From contig OX463856.1 in NCBI GenBank assembly GCA_949825065.1, positions 15,670,948 through 15,734,947 of the forward strand: a stretch of 64,000 nucleotides of DNA, given 5' to 3'. Below, in pieces: positions 10,960 through 22,250 of the stretch. Below the pieces are notes generated by a model. It was not told the origin of the DNA. It worked only from the letters and a program-made list of their open reading frames with translations, and made no database searches. Position numbers and translations under genes: made by a program. Source of the stretch: Odontocerum albicorne (lineage: Eukaryota; Arthropoda; Insecta; Trichoptera; Odontoceridae). Each line of letters starts with the position of its first letter. Positions within the stretch are counted from its first letter, which is position 1.

Positions 10960-11440
10960 TAATCTCCCAATATCCTTGAAGCGAAGGGTCTACAACCAGT
11001 GTATTCTCCCAGTACTTACGTATGGCTGCGAGACATGGACGCTCACCGTAAATAACGCACAAAAGCTCCAGGCCGCACAAAGGGGCATGGAGAGATGCAT
11101 GTTGAAATATACTAAAAGATACCATAAACGAAACACCTGGATTCGCAATATAACAAAGGTAGAAGACGTTATAAAGGTGTGCAAAATAATGAAGTGGCAA
11201 TGGGCAGGACACATAGCAAGAATGTCAGACTCCCGATGGGTATCCGAAATAATCCAATAGTACCTAAGAAGCATAAAGGGGCCCGGAAGAAGACCGAAGG
11301 AACGCTGGATAGATGAAATCAGGAAGCATGGCAGTATCACATGGGATCAACGAACAAAAAACCGAACTATTCGGAGTCAACTTGAGGAGACCTTCATCCA
11401 GCAGTGAATCGACCCCGGTTGACAATGATGATGATTTAGT
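10960..11440 (+). pseudogene. RTE-like retrotransposon 3' end, copy 1
   Basis: An open frame of 94 codons (10976-11260) reads RRVYNQCILPVLTYGCETW, then TLTVNNAQKLQAAQRGMER and VCKIMKWQWAGHIARM. This is the C-terminal part of RTE/CR1-type reverse transcriptases after the catalytic core. After a stop, the frame continues with GPGRRPKERWIDEIRKHGS and LEETFIQQ, then a short GATGATGAT tail near 11426, typical of RTE-type 3' ends that finish in a microsatellite rather than poly(A). The 5' part with endonuclease and RT palm is missing. A second, more decayed 3' end of the same family lies at 59805-60082. Confidence 0.85.
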
Positions 11441-12673
11441 GGAATAACCAGTGTTGGGCTAAAGAAATTACAATTGGATAATGTTGTGATCAATTTCTCT
11501 CGATGGCCCTTTTATTGTCGATAACATAGTCGTACAATATTCTGAGAACATAGGAGTAGGTATCTGCAAATGGTTTAGTACAGCGTATGATAAACATAGG
11601 CGTCTTATTTGCTTTTTGCATACTTATTTGATTTGCAAATCAAATGAAAGGTCATCTTATCCATCTTAGGCAGGTTGATCCTCCACAAGATAACAAAAAT
11701 AAGTACTTCTTTGAGCTCTTGCAAATCAAATAAGAAAATATTTTGACAAGCTAAAGAAGAGTTGGTTACGAATACTCCATTCACATATATTATTATTGAT
11801 ATCTTACTAAAGTTTCCAGCATTCGAATGTTCTTTGATATGGACGCCAGCATGGGTTATATATTCATTCACGCCAGGCAGAGTTCAGAAAATGTTTCTCC
11901 ATTATAAAGTATATTATACGAGTATATAGCTTTATCTTAGTGTCCTTGTACTGGAGATGCTTAACTTTGTATCATTGGATAGTGCAAGATCTCTTTAATT
12001 CAGTGACCACTTTAATTTGTTTGCTTAGGACTAATCTAGTTAACCCATCCATCCTGAACAATTTTGGTTTGCATTTTCAGGATAATTACCTTAAGCAACA
12101 CGCCCATAGATTATTTTATCAACGTCTATCTAAACCAATTTGTCTTTGGAAATGCCAATAGGTAGAGCAATCACACTTTCTCATCTTGTATATCCTCGTT
12201 TAGACGTATTTCATGTGTCGTTCAGCTCCTTCAAAAAATCTTACAAATTTAGTATAATTCAGCAAATTGTTTCATTTTAATATTATTAATGAGATTCTAA
12301 TGTAAGTTTTAATGAAGTTTTTCCACAGTTTTTCTCAAATGTCTTGAAATTATTCATATGTTTTTTAATATTGTACGAAAAAAAAACTTTTACTTTACAA
12401 AAAAAACTAAAATTAAATTGGTTAATAAATGTAGTTTACACTAAAAAAACTGTTTGTTATTGAAGTGCAGTAAAGGTATCATACACACCAAATTCATATT
12501 TGTGGTCAAGCATTATTTCAAAATGAAAACATGAGGCTCATTTTACACTCAATTATATTTGGCATATTATCAAGAGCTTGGCTTTTTTCATATCTCTTTA
12601 TAGACCATATACTTGGACAATAAAGACTGTAGATTAAGTGAGAATCAGTGCTTATGAAATTTAGTGTTCGAGT
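11441..12673. other. No recognisable gene
   Basis: AT-rich sequence. The open frames at 11605-11871 (-) and 11940-12161 (+) have no recognisable motif. Confidence 0.5.
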
Positions 12674-13004
12674 CAAATACTGACAATCCCTCGGACAATT
12701 AAGCGTACGTAACATATGATTCTTTTCTGAACGAGCTACAAATACTGACAATCCCTTGGACAACTAAGCGTACGTAACATATGATTCTTTTCTGAACGAG
12801 CTACAAATACTGACAATCCCTTGGACAACTAAGCGCACGTAACATATGATTCTTTTCTGAACGAGCTACAAATACTGACAATCCCTTGGACAACTAAGCG
12901 TACGTAACATATGATTCTTTTCTGAATGAGCTACAAATACTGACAATCCCTTGGACAACTAAGCGTACGTAACATATGACTCTTTTCTGAGCGAGTTACA
13001 AATA
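12674..13004. repeat. 65-bp minisatellite, five copies
   Basis: Units start at 12674, 12739, 12804, 12869 and 12934 with the core TACTGACAATCCCTTGGACA and a conserved ACGTAACATATGA. Variation is a few bases per unit. The array stops at an AAATAAAAAAT tract. Confidence 0.95.
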
Positions 13005-14977
13005 AAAAATAGTTTTTCGAGCATTTTCCAGTGACAAATTTTTCAATTATTTGGCTAGGTGACTTGGAAAAGTGATCACAGCCTCGAAAAACTTGTTTTG
13101 ATTGTTATCATTGTTGAAAGAAGATAAAGTTGGAGATCTCCGTCACGCTGGTTAATCCAGTCAAGATAGAGATAGGATCTTCGTAGTGTCAGCACTCCGC
13201 TCTGTCGGGTCTAGAGAATGCAGAAGACGAGTTATAAACGCAGTTGGTGCAGTTCATAAATACAACAATCCGTAGTTATGAAAGTAGGACTAAGAGAAAA
13301 GTCTTCTGGCATTAAACTGAAATTTAAAAAAAAATTATAATATGTATATTTTTTCATTTGTGCTACCATTGAACAGATCCGTATTAGTGATTCGTACATA
13401 AAAAGGGCATACTGTGAGAAAACATTTAATCAAACCATCAAGTTAAGTACCTCTGGAGTAGGTACCGAACTCGCGAGCATTACCACCAGAAGAACTCGTA
13501 CCAGATTGGGATCATATATTTATTTTGACAAGAAGACCTATCTTTTTGACAGTGAGAGTGCGAGGAGTGAGATTTTTTTTAAGTCTCCCCATAGACTTGT
13601 GGGTCAATAATTGATGTGAATGAAGAGTTGCTGTGTATAATTTTGATGTGGTTGTTGAGACTATAATGCGGTTGTGATAGCTAAGGATTTAAGTATGTGA
13701 ATACAAATGGGAGTGTGCCAACGTGTTTTAATATTTACAAGTACATAAAATTTGTGTTCCGATAAATATGAACTGAGACCATTTCATGCCAAGTCTTGCC
13801 TAGTGAAGCGCTTCATAATACGATTTTCCTTTCAATTGAAATGATGTTAATTCGAAATTATGTAATATGGATAGTAATAAAAAAGCCAAATATTAAACTA
13901 TAAATCTGAAACCATTTTCTTTCTTCTCTCACAAAAAACAATTCACAAGGAATACACCTCAGACATAACATAAATATATGTTTCTCCGTTACCCAGAAGA
14001 CAAATAGTTCGGATTCGGAATTAAATAAAGATCCATTAAATCTGCGAATTTTCCGCGACCCAAAAAGACAAACCCATTTACAGTTGCTGTTCAGAGAAAC
14101 TCGAAACAAAAATGGAGTTTTGTGACCTACTTTAACATTCTGCTGAATATTTCTTACCAAAAGAACTACTTTCAAAATACTTTTAAAATAAAGCTACGTA
14201 TCATTAAATACAAAATACATTTAACAACTCTTGTTGCCAAAAATATTATGACGAGTAAAACACCTTAAGCTAAACTTATTGAAAACCAGTCGACCAATCT
14301 AGAAGACTGGAACATATCGACAAAAAAACTGATCGCCAATAAATGGCGATTTCATTTGGACGAAGTGTCGCGTAAAAAAACAAGAATCTTGTGGGCAACT
14401 CCACGGTGAAATTGTTCAGTTTTTTATTTATCGGAAGGAGCGGTCCACTCTGAATATCAATAGAAAATTATTTTTATATCCTGACTTGCATGCGCTTTTA
14501 AAATTGTTTACCTTTTTTTTTATAATCATCGTGTACGTTACATTAAGAACTTAGAGATTTCGTTAAATTCCTCCACCTAGTCGGTCCACAGTCTGGCATT
14601 TTATGTGCTTTAAAATAATGAAATTTATAACTATCGCCATAGCGTACAAAAACGGATGATGTGATCTCAAAAGTGCATGAAAAGGATTCTCTTAGCATAT
14701 TACCGCAAAGAACAACGACAGTCTTGAGAAGATGGTGACCACGAGTACAGTTGAGAAAAAAATGTAAAAGTTTATGGTCTCCAACAAAATGATCGGAACA
14801 AATAAATTTATTTACAGGATCCTCTCTAATTACTTCATTCTACAAAGCTCATGACTGAAAAGAATTACGAAAGGTAATGCACAAGTTTCAGACATTGAAC
14901 ACGCGATGAAAAAGAAGACAAACTACAGAAAACGGCTCTGAAAAATAGAAGTGGTATTCTCCTTGCTCCGTGACCAA
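13005..14977. other. No recognisable gene
   Basis: About 2 kb, AT-rich. The 105-codon frame at 13858-14175 (-) shows no motif, and its composition is that of its surroundings. A short frame without stops near 14285-14400 (+), containing WRFHLDEVSRKKTRILWA, is not matched to any family. Confidence 0.45.
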
Positions 14978-15515
14978 CACGGGGTCGTTTGGTCATTAAT
15001 AAATCATATTATTTTATGAATCTTATGAAACTTTAAAACTTTAAGACCACAATATTTCCAATTGAATCTTATTGTTTATAAAACAAATCTCCCTTATTCA
15101 TAATATTCAATCGTGTGGTTAAATATATTAATTGCTTTTCGTACAACATATAAATGAGTGAGTTATGAAGGTAGAAAAGAAATCGTGTTCTTTTGTGTGC
15201 TGGAAATACGAGTATATACAAATACCTCAGAAGTCTGTGCCTCTCTCTGAAAATAAAACATTCTGTAAAGGATTCCCAAGTATATTCTCTCGTTTATTAT
15301 AAATTCAAATTCGACGTATGTACATGTATAAATTGCGGGGGTTATTATTTGATGGGAACAACTAATTGAGTTTTTACAGCAACGAGACCTATTGAAAGAA
15401 GGATTTTCAAGCTTTAGAAACGAAGGTTTCGTTTGAAATGAAAGGCTTTAGTGAAACGAGACTGGGTTTCTATGTAGACACGATCTTATAATATTAAATG
15501 TTAAATACAATTCAA
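14978..15515 (+). repeat. ~0.54-kb interspersed repeat R15, copy 1
   Basis: Colinear with 22503-23035 over its whole length on the same strand. The best-preserved part is TTATTATTTGATGGGAACAA at 15342-15361. Similarity looks to be about 80-85% by eye with a few small indels. No open frame is shared between the copies and no terminal repeats are obvious, so the class is unknown. Confidence 0.8.
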
Positions 15516-15599
15516 CGCAAAAAAACTGAAATGTGTTAAGCCAAATGATTACAGTAAACACTGCACGTAGAAGAATATATAGGATGAAATGCATAATAG

Positions 15600-15950
15600 A
15601 ATAGAAAAATAGTGATAAAGGATGATATGAACTTAAGACTTATGTATTAAATAAGACGAAAAAGACCACTCTGTAATTGTTAAGGCATGCATTATGAAGG
15701 AATAGGGAAAGGCTAACAAAACAATTATGCAGTGCAAATATGACCAGAAGGCGTGGTAGAAGAAAACTAAAGAAAGCATGGTTGAACCTATTATACGAGT
15801 ATTTTAAAATAAGGAAATATAAAATCAGATAATTCATTTGAATTGTACGAGAACGTGGAGGTGGAGGATATGTGTTGCAATAGAATTGACTGTCACTCTT
15901 TTCTTTCTGCCTACTCCGACATTAAAACTGTGTGACGGTACGTATCATAT
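15600..15950 (+). pseudogene. RTE-like LINE 3' end relic with 3' tail
   Basis: Plus-strand translation around 15690-15800 gives LTKQLCSANMTRRRGRR then KKAWLNLLYEYFKIRKYK, corresponding to the R.TKQI..A...GRRGRGRPKK.W segment of several RT relics here. It is followed by the family 3' tail, a degraded form of TTTCTCTCTGCCTACCCC near 15900. Stops and frameshifts are present; catalytic domains are absent. Confidence 0.65.
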
Positions 15951-16249
15951 GTTGTCGATTTATATGGCGATTATGATGGCGATATTTAGTGACAGTACAA
16001 TGGTGGGCGTAATGAAACATGAAGGTCCTGAAAGTATTAGAGAAAAGTATATATGTATAATTAATGCCTCTTATTGATGAATAATGATCAAGTATGCAAA
16101 AATGTATCATAGTAAATGCCGTTTTTTTATCAGTAGGCGCAAAAGTGAAAAAAAAGTTTACATTTTATTATCAAGGGTCAAAACAATTAATTAAATTGAT
16201 AAACAATTTGAAATAACCAATTACTTGAAAAAAGCAACATTATTATATT

Positions 16250-17050
16250 AAAGAAAAAGAAACTTTGTGGTATCCTTTAAAAAAATATCAATATGTGATT
16301 AAATTTCACAAAAATGTGCAGTATTGGTATTTTAGAAATGTTTCAACAACGTTAATATGAAGTATTTCGATCACAAAAATAAGTAAAATACTTTAGTGTT
16401 ATTCTAAAAGTAAAAATTGTGCAAAAAGACTTTTTAGTTTTCTGTTACTATGTGGTATTAAATCACACTGTCAAAACTGCTCTTTCGCGATCACGATAAA
16501 ATGAAGGCTTCAAAAAGCATATTTGTGGTTTATAAAACACAATAGTGTTTAAGGTATTATTTTGAGGTCTTAGAAGCCCAGCAGTATTAATGTAACATTT
16601 TTCTTGTCTTTGAGGTGCGAAAGTCACAATTGGTATACTGTGGTAAAAATCCACAAAAAGTCTTAAATACTTCTTAAGGGACGCAAAATGTGTTGAATCT
16701 AACACATTGTGGTATTTTAGATAAAATATTCTCAAATATCCTACTTTGCAATAATTTGAATACAAATTTCTTAAATGCCTCTTAAGGGATGAAAAATGTG
16801 TCGAATCTAACACATTTCATGTCAAATATCCTACTTTGCAATATTTCAAGCCAAGAAACCCTTAATTGTGGTATCAAAGTAATATTTGAGTCTTAATTGA
16901 AAGTCGAAATACCACTGAACAAAAGAATAAACTGTATAAAAGCACAAAAAATAGAATCGAGTCAAAAATACTACTGTGCGATCAAGAAAAATGTCGTCAA
17001 AAATAATTTTCCAATCTCAAAAGCACAAAGACCTGAGTAATGCCAATTTT
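16250..17050. repeat. Degenerate repeat-rich region with a duplicated segment
   Basis: Segments at about 16668-16760 and 16770-16850 are imperfect copies. Both carry CTTAAGGGAYG followed by an AATGTGT..AATCTAACACAT block, then CAAATATCCTACTTTGCAAT. Elements such as TGTGGTAT and CACAAAAA recur irregularly over the wider 16.25-17.05 kb. The 116-codon minus frame at 16463-16813 exists only because the duplication repeats its residues. Confidence 0.5.
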
Positions 17051-17364
17051 TTATACAAAAGGCACACACAGTACGAGGATTATCAATAATCTTCAATTAT
17101 ATTACGCTAAGGGAAATAATTTGTGTACACTGTATTGCCAACAAGAAAAAACACCATAGCAACGTGTCTGTCGAATATAATGGAATTATATTTTTTTTGT
17201 TAAAAAGAGTTTAACTAAATTGAATTTAGAAATTTGACTAAAGACAGAAGGCAATGTTAGAGCCTCATTTATCATTATTGATATTTGTTTACATGTTTGT
17301 TCAAGTCAAGTGACTAGCGAATGCGTGTAATATTTGTTATGACAATTATATTGTTTAACTGTCA

Positions 17365-17990
17365 AAACAGGGAATGGCGGGGTGCCTATCGGTGAGATGC
17401 GATGACGTTTTCATTGGAATTTTGAATATTATTTGTTTTCGTATTTCAAGAAGGTTTTTGATTTTAGTTTTTTATAGAGGCACCGTCTGTCTCCCTTTTG
17501 GGATGGTGTTATTGTTAAAGTAGCAAGAAATTATCTGGTGCGGTGTGCAAGGATTTTTTAAGTTGCGTGGAGGGTTCGTTTTTCCCACAGAGAGAGCTTG
17601 CGGTAATTCGCAAAAAAGAAACAAACTCTACGTGATGGAAGAAACGTTTTAACCTGACTAGATGGATTATATCCATGTTATAAATTGTTTTTACAAAACA
17701 ATTGTCAAAATCGATGACGGGGTTGCATAGATGGGACAGGATAATGTTTTTATTAGAGCTTTGGTGATCCTATTTTCGTGTTGGGTGGATGATTTTTTGT
17801 TTTTATACGGGCAGCATTTATGTCTCTTCACTGGGTGGTATTATTGTCAAAGCAGGAAGAGGTTATCTGGTAGGCAATATATAGGCAAGGACTTTTGAAG
17901 TCGTATAGGCAAGGACTTTTGAAGTCGGTATAGGCAAGGACTTTTGAAGTCGAAATTGTATTCCCCGAGGAGAGAGGTCACCGCCATTAA
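17365..17990 (+). repeat. Ancient ~340-bp tandem duplication
   Basis: The stretch beginning TGTCAAAACAGGGAATGG (17361) is followed about 340 bp later by TGTCAAAATCGATGACGG (17704). Further matched landmarks in the same order are a GGCACCGTCTGTCTCCC / GGCAGCATTTATGTCTC pair, TATTGTTAAAGTAGCAAGAA / TATTGTCAAAGCAGGAAGAG, TTATCTGGT in both, and GAGAGAG near the end of each. No coding frame is preserved. Confidence 0.6.
17880..17952. repeat. 24/25-bp tandem repeat, three copies
   Basis: TATAGGCAAGGACTTTTGAA starts at 17880, 17904 and 17929. The copies are identical apart from one extra G. They lie in the right half of the 340-bp duplication; its left half has one degraded version (TGCAAGGATTTTTTAAGT). 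Confidence 0.95.
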
Positions 17991-18044
17991 AAAAAAGTTA
18001 AATATATCTGTAATTGAAGAAAAGTATGAACCTGGTATTCAAAT

Positions 18045-18450
18045 TACATTCCCTTGCCATAATAAAATTTTGAGATTTCATAAAATCAATGATTCCGAAG
18101 CACCATCTGTTGCCTGACAAGTCTACCTGCAGTATTAGCAGAAAGGACTAAGTTCTGAGTGAAATTCAAGTAGCCTGAACGAGTCGACATGTACGTCTTT
18201 AGTTATTAGACCTAATATAATTAGTTGTAAGAATTGTTACCTAGCTATATATAAGTTAGTGCGTGGGTGTAAAGTATTTCTAAGAAATTAATAATACGAT
18301 TGTTAAAAAGAAAAATTACATAAAGGAAATTAAAAGTAAGATATTGCATAGCTATAATAAAAACATTAGATAGGTTTTTAAGATGTCAATTTATATATTA
18401 TAGGTATATCCTTTGAAAAATGTTTGTATTATAAATTTAAAAAAATATCC
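18045..18450 (+). pseudogene. Jockey-type retrotransposon 3' end relic
   Basis: The sequence at 18078-18117 matches the end of the ORF of the Jockey element at 57303-58704, where the protein ends LPKHYLLPD. The following UTR then aligns in order: GCCTGACAAGTCTACC, GTCTGAGTGAA-like, AAGTAGCCTGAACGAGT, GTAAGAATTGTTA and TGACAAATGTTTGTAT-like blocks. It ends near an A-rich tract at about 18433-18440. Orientation is opposite to the 57-kb copy. Only the last codons and the UTR remain. Confidence 0.75.
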
Positions 18451-19087
18451 TTAATATGTATAGGAAAAGTATCAATATTACTTGGAAATGAAGTATTATT
18501 TTTGCTTCCTTCCATAACATGATCTGCCTCGTATTAACAAGCAAACAAATACGTAAGTTTCGTAGTAACAAATTCAAGATCTAGATGTAATAAGAAAAAT
18601 AAGTCTTGTAGTGTTTGAAATTAACGCCGAAGAAGTACATTAATTAAAAAAAACAGAAACGGAAGGAAGAAACACACACATTAAGAATTCCTTGTGCTAA
18701 TTTGAAAACTCAAAGTATTCGTGCTGTACTTTCTGTTTAATTGAAATTAATTATTCAAACTCAAAAATTCCATGAAACTGGGCCGTTGATTTTCATAGAT
18801 GACATGTTACTCGGGCGCCTTAAATGATAGAGATGCGAACAAATATTCTTTCAAAATGATTCTTAAGACAAAAATATTTGAGAGATTTTTTTTAAAATTC
18901 CCAATGAAGGCTTAACCCAATTGCATTGGAATTTTCTAATATACATACACACATAAGAAGGGATAAAAAACTTAAATTAAAGATTAGAAATTACATTAAC
19001 TAAAATAAATTGATAAGTGTTTCCAACGTCCCCAATCTCAGGAAAAAAACATTTTTTTTGATAATCTTATATAAAATATGTCAATAT
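18451..19087. other. No recognisable feature
   Basis: AT-rich; nothing identified. Confidence 0.5.
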
Positions 19088-19296
19088 TTCGTGACCTAGG
19101 TAGCATGATGTCTATCATCCAACATGGGGGGTTGTGGATTTGATTTACGTTGGAACCCTGATTTTTTTTTATTAAATTTCGATCTGGTTCTCACTTAGGT
19201 CCTCTTTGACACCTTTCTGGCTGGTTGCAAGACATTGCCACATGACAAAAGTCCACCAGGTTATACAGTATACAACAGAAATTGTAATAAAATATA
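19088..19296 (+). mobile_element. tRNA-derived SINE, full length
   Basis: Head GTGACCTAGGTAGCATG (A-box position), degraded B box GTGGATTTGATTTAC, linker TTGGAACCCTGATTTT, and the shared tail with TTTCTGGCTGGTTGCAAG, ATTGCCACATGAC and a terminal GTAATAAAATATAA. About 209 bp. Confidence 0.8.
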
Positions 19297-19543
19297 ATAT
19301 CCGAAGACTCATATTTAGAAAAGGTAAAGACAACATATGAACATATAAAAATAGGCCTCATACAGCAGCCGAAAGATCTATTTTACGTGAGAATTTATAA
19401 TAGAACAGTTCGTGCTGGCGCAATCTAGTTTAGTAATGAGGAACGTTTAGCGCTTATTTTTCTGATAGTGTGTGACAACTCACAATTTCTAAAACGAGCC
19501 TGATTTTGTATACTAGGAGCTAAAATCCATGTACTGATCATAA

Positions 19544-20372
19544 AACGCTCACGCACATGAGCTGCTCATACACGTGAGCCGAGCTAGTATGCACCGTTGA
19601 GCTGATCGCGCTCAGGCACTCCCACACACTGATTAAAAGCGCTCATGGTTAACCGCGCTTTGTTGGTTTTTTCTCTGTGCTCAAAAATTAACCAGATTAT
19701 GGTCAACACTTAATGTGGACACCTATTTGGTGTACACTGTTATTTCAATATATAGGTTGACGAGGAATTTTTATTATCAATAGATTTATATGGAACCAAA
19801 ATACTATTATAGGGCGCAAAGTATATGAATTCTTTTAATCGATAGAAAAAAAGACGATTATTGTAAGTTAATTTCTACAAACCTCCAGAATTATTACACT
19901 CACAGATTGCTTAGACACTTTAAAGAGGTATTGTAGATTAGTGAAAGAATACCTTAGAGCTATAAATCTCAAAGAGTTGACCTGTCCACTTTTACGAAAA
20001 GTCCAATTTGTTTCCCTTATTTTTGGCTCAATTTAAGATATAAGTATTTTTGAAATATACGCGTAAAATTCTGAAACGGTGCTTCGTCCCCATTCAAATA
20101 TTAGTTCTTGTATTTAATCTCGTATGTTACTCGCGTCTTGCTGACGATATATTTTTCGAATTTATTCATTGCTTATTCTTTTTTATTCTTTTACTCATAC
20201 TTAAAGCAATAATCAAAGTAAAATACGCCAAATCTCTACATATATACTGTGAAAACACCATGCTTCGACTAGCCATTATAGTGATTCGCTCTGTTGAGTA
20301 CTGAGCCGTTCGTTTGTTCAAAATTTTGCAAATAATTTACACGAATGAGCGGCTCATGCACGTAAGCGTTCT
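19544..20372. mobile_element. Possible inverted-repeat DNA element (~0.83 kb)
   Basis: The left end AACGCTCACGCACATGAGCT matches the reverse complement of 20339-20372, AACGCTTACGTGCATGAGCC, at roughly 26 of 35 positions over the longer alignment. The ends are CpG-rich within AT-rich surroundings. No target duplication could be identified. The 84-codon frame at 20050-20304 inside it is not a recognisable transposase. It may be a MITE of unknown superfamily or a chance dyad. Confidence 0.35.
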
Positions 20373-20987
20373 CTAATAAGTATATGGCTTAAAGTTTCAT
20401 CGTACGTTAAAAAAAACTATAGCAGAGCGTAATAGAAGTTGGATGGTATAAAGCCAATGATATGCACCAAACTGCCTCGGTACGACCTAAGAATATGAGA
20501 AGAATCCTGGTTGATATTTTTGATTACGAATAAACTAACTAGTAACCAATTCTCTGTATGCAACAGGAGAAATCCGTGCAAAGTGGAAACTCATTTCGAT
20601 AAAGATATTTAAAAAAAAAGTTCATCACCTTCTCCACAATGAGCGAGTGTTCTACTCTCTTTGGGATCCAAATGCGAGCAATGCTTCTAGAAATCAATAT
20701 ACTCGTATTAAAAACAGTTTTGAGCAACGTTTGGCTTTCAACGACGTAAAAATACTCGTAATAATCACAAATCGAGAGATGTGGCAGTGGAACGGGAACG
20801 CTCTTGGAGTGACTTCAATGTAGGAAAACTATAATGATATGGTGAAAGTGATTGAATGGTTGATTGAACTAATAAATAGTATTTATTTACCCCGATTTTA
20901 TTCCGCAGCGATCTAGCTTTATACATACAAGAACAAAGAGAATTATTAAAGATTTTTTCTATTTTTAATTCAACTAACAGGAAGAGA
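20373..20987. other. No recognisable gene
   Basis: Frames near 20539-20727 match nothing I recognise on either strand. Confidence 0.45.
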
Positions 20988-21056
20988 ACTTCCGTGGCCC
21001 AGTTGCTAACATGTTGGACTTCCTACCAAGGGGCTGTGGGCTCGATTCCCAATGAT
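20988..21056 (+). mobile_element. tRNA-like SINE head only
   Basis: ACTTCCGTGGCCCAGTTGC (A-box position) and GTGGGCTCGATTCCCAA (a good B box) are spaced as in a tRNA gene. The shared 3' tail is absent; the sequence after the head (AATGATAAACAAAAG) resembles what follows the head at 751. Confidence 0.6.
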
Positions 21057-21464
21057 AAACAAAAGAAATGAAATGAGTCTCAATATAAGAAACCTATTTC
21101 CCATGTAATAAGATCAGAGCATGCAAGATAGTTGAGTGTGTTGTTGCATTATCACGCACTATTGACAAGTTCGATGACGAACTGCAACTAACAAGATCTA
21201 TATATATTAATAATATTAATTTCTCAAAAGGCTTTATTTTCAACTTTTTGAAACTCCGTGTTAGAATTTTCAGGCAAAATTTACTCACCGATGTCCTATG
21301 TTCCTCTCTGCTCGTTCATTCTAGCAGAATCAGGTGGTTGCTCAAGAGGCATGGTGGTCTTAGGTTTATCTCTGTACTGTTGTTTTTATGTGTAAATAAT
21401 AAATATATTCTCTAAATAAGTACCAATGATGAAATGACAAACCTCTATAAAAGACGTCTGTATT
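21057..21464. other. No recognisable feature
   Basis: AT-rich; nothing identified. Confidence 0.5.
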
Positions 21465-21640
21465 TCATACATAGACATATACCATCACGCCATTTCCCTA
21501 TCGGGGTAGATAGAGACGACAAAACGTTAGACTTGACTATCTTGAAACACATATTTAGCTTCTTCTATATCCGTATTCCTTCATATACAACTTCGACGAT
21601 TTCTCTGACTTTCTATGTTTCTTTCTTTCAGAATATCATT

Positions 21641-21902
21641 GTGTTATACTTTCGTTGTAAACAGTACAACCTGGCGGGCTCATTGCCATTAATGTGAAAA
21701 TATCTTCCAGCTAACCGTAAATACTATCTTATTAAAACATATTTCTGGTTGGTTGGAAGAAATTGCCACATAGTAGTACTCGCCAGATAAAAAAAAATAT
21801 GTTAAAGAGGCTTTAAATGAAAAGCAGACTGCAATCCTTTTTTTAAAAAATATTATTCCTGCGGGATTTAAACCCGTAACCTCCGGGTCACAAGGCCACG
21901 GA
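21641..21902 (-). mobile_element. SINE with an inverted duplication of its own tail
   Basis: The minus-strand SINE runs from its head at the right (CCACGGAG-type end near 21902; B box GGGTTTAAATCCCG) to its tail at the left (GTACAACCTGGCGGGCTC). A segment at about 21733-21790 carries the tail in plus orientation (ATTTCTGGTTGGTTGGAAGA), facing the minus tail at 21662-21725, so the two could fold back. The body resumes at ATGTTAAAGAGGC. Confidence 0.75.
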
Positions 21903-22070
21903 AATGGTCTTCATCATTCACTTGATCCCACCATACTTTCTTTGGTCTTCGTCTCACAAGCCTTCCACTCATATTTGCACTATATCATACATCTGTTTTG
22001 TAAGTATTTTTTCATTCATTCGTTTACATACCCAAACCATCTTAGTGTGCTATTATTCATCTTATTTTTT

Positions 22071-22250
22071 TTTTACCTGGCGAGTTTATTGCCATGTGGC
22101 AATCTCTTCCAACCAACCAGAAATTTGTGTTCATAGGCCCTAAGTGTTAACCAGACTGGAATCCTATTTAAAAAAATCTGGGTTCCAGCGGGGATCGAAC
22201 CCGCAACCTCCGGATCGGCAGACAAGTGTCTTACCACCAGGCCACGGAGT
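22071..22250 (-). mobile_element. tRNA-derived SINE, nearly full length
   Basis: One of the best copies. Minus-strand head CTCCGTGGCCTGGTGGTAAG, B box GGGTTCGATCCC, linker AACCCAGATTTTTTT, and tail CTGGTTGGTTGGAAGAGATT. It shares subfamily features with 40366-40549 (GGATCGGCAGACAAG; ACCACCAGG). It lies inside the LINE relic at 21465-22420. Confidence 0.9.

Noticed and set aside
10940..11340. Minus-strand ORFs of 90 and 116 codons
   Set aside because: Antisense to the RTE-like RT fragment at 10960-11440.
13858..14175. 105-codon minus ORF
   Set aside because: No recognisable domain, AT-rich composition like its surroundings, no neighbouring exon signals.
16463..16813. 116-codon minus ORF with an internally repeated LDSTHF.SLK peptide
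   Set aside because: The peptide repeat follows from a DNA duplication; no family match and the surroundings are repeat-rich.
20988..21056. Functional tRNA gene
   Set aside because: The A- and B-box-like spacing is present, but the cloverleaf stems do not pair well and related heads are attached to SINE bodies elsewhere.
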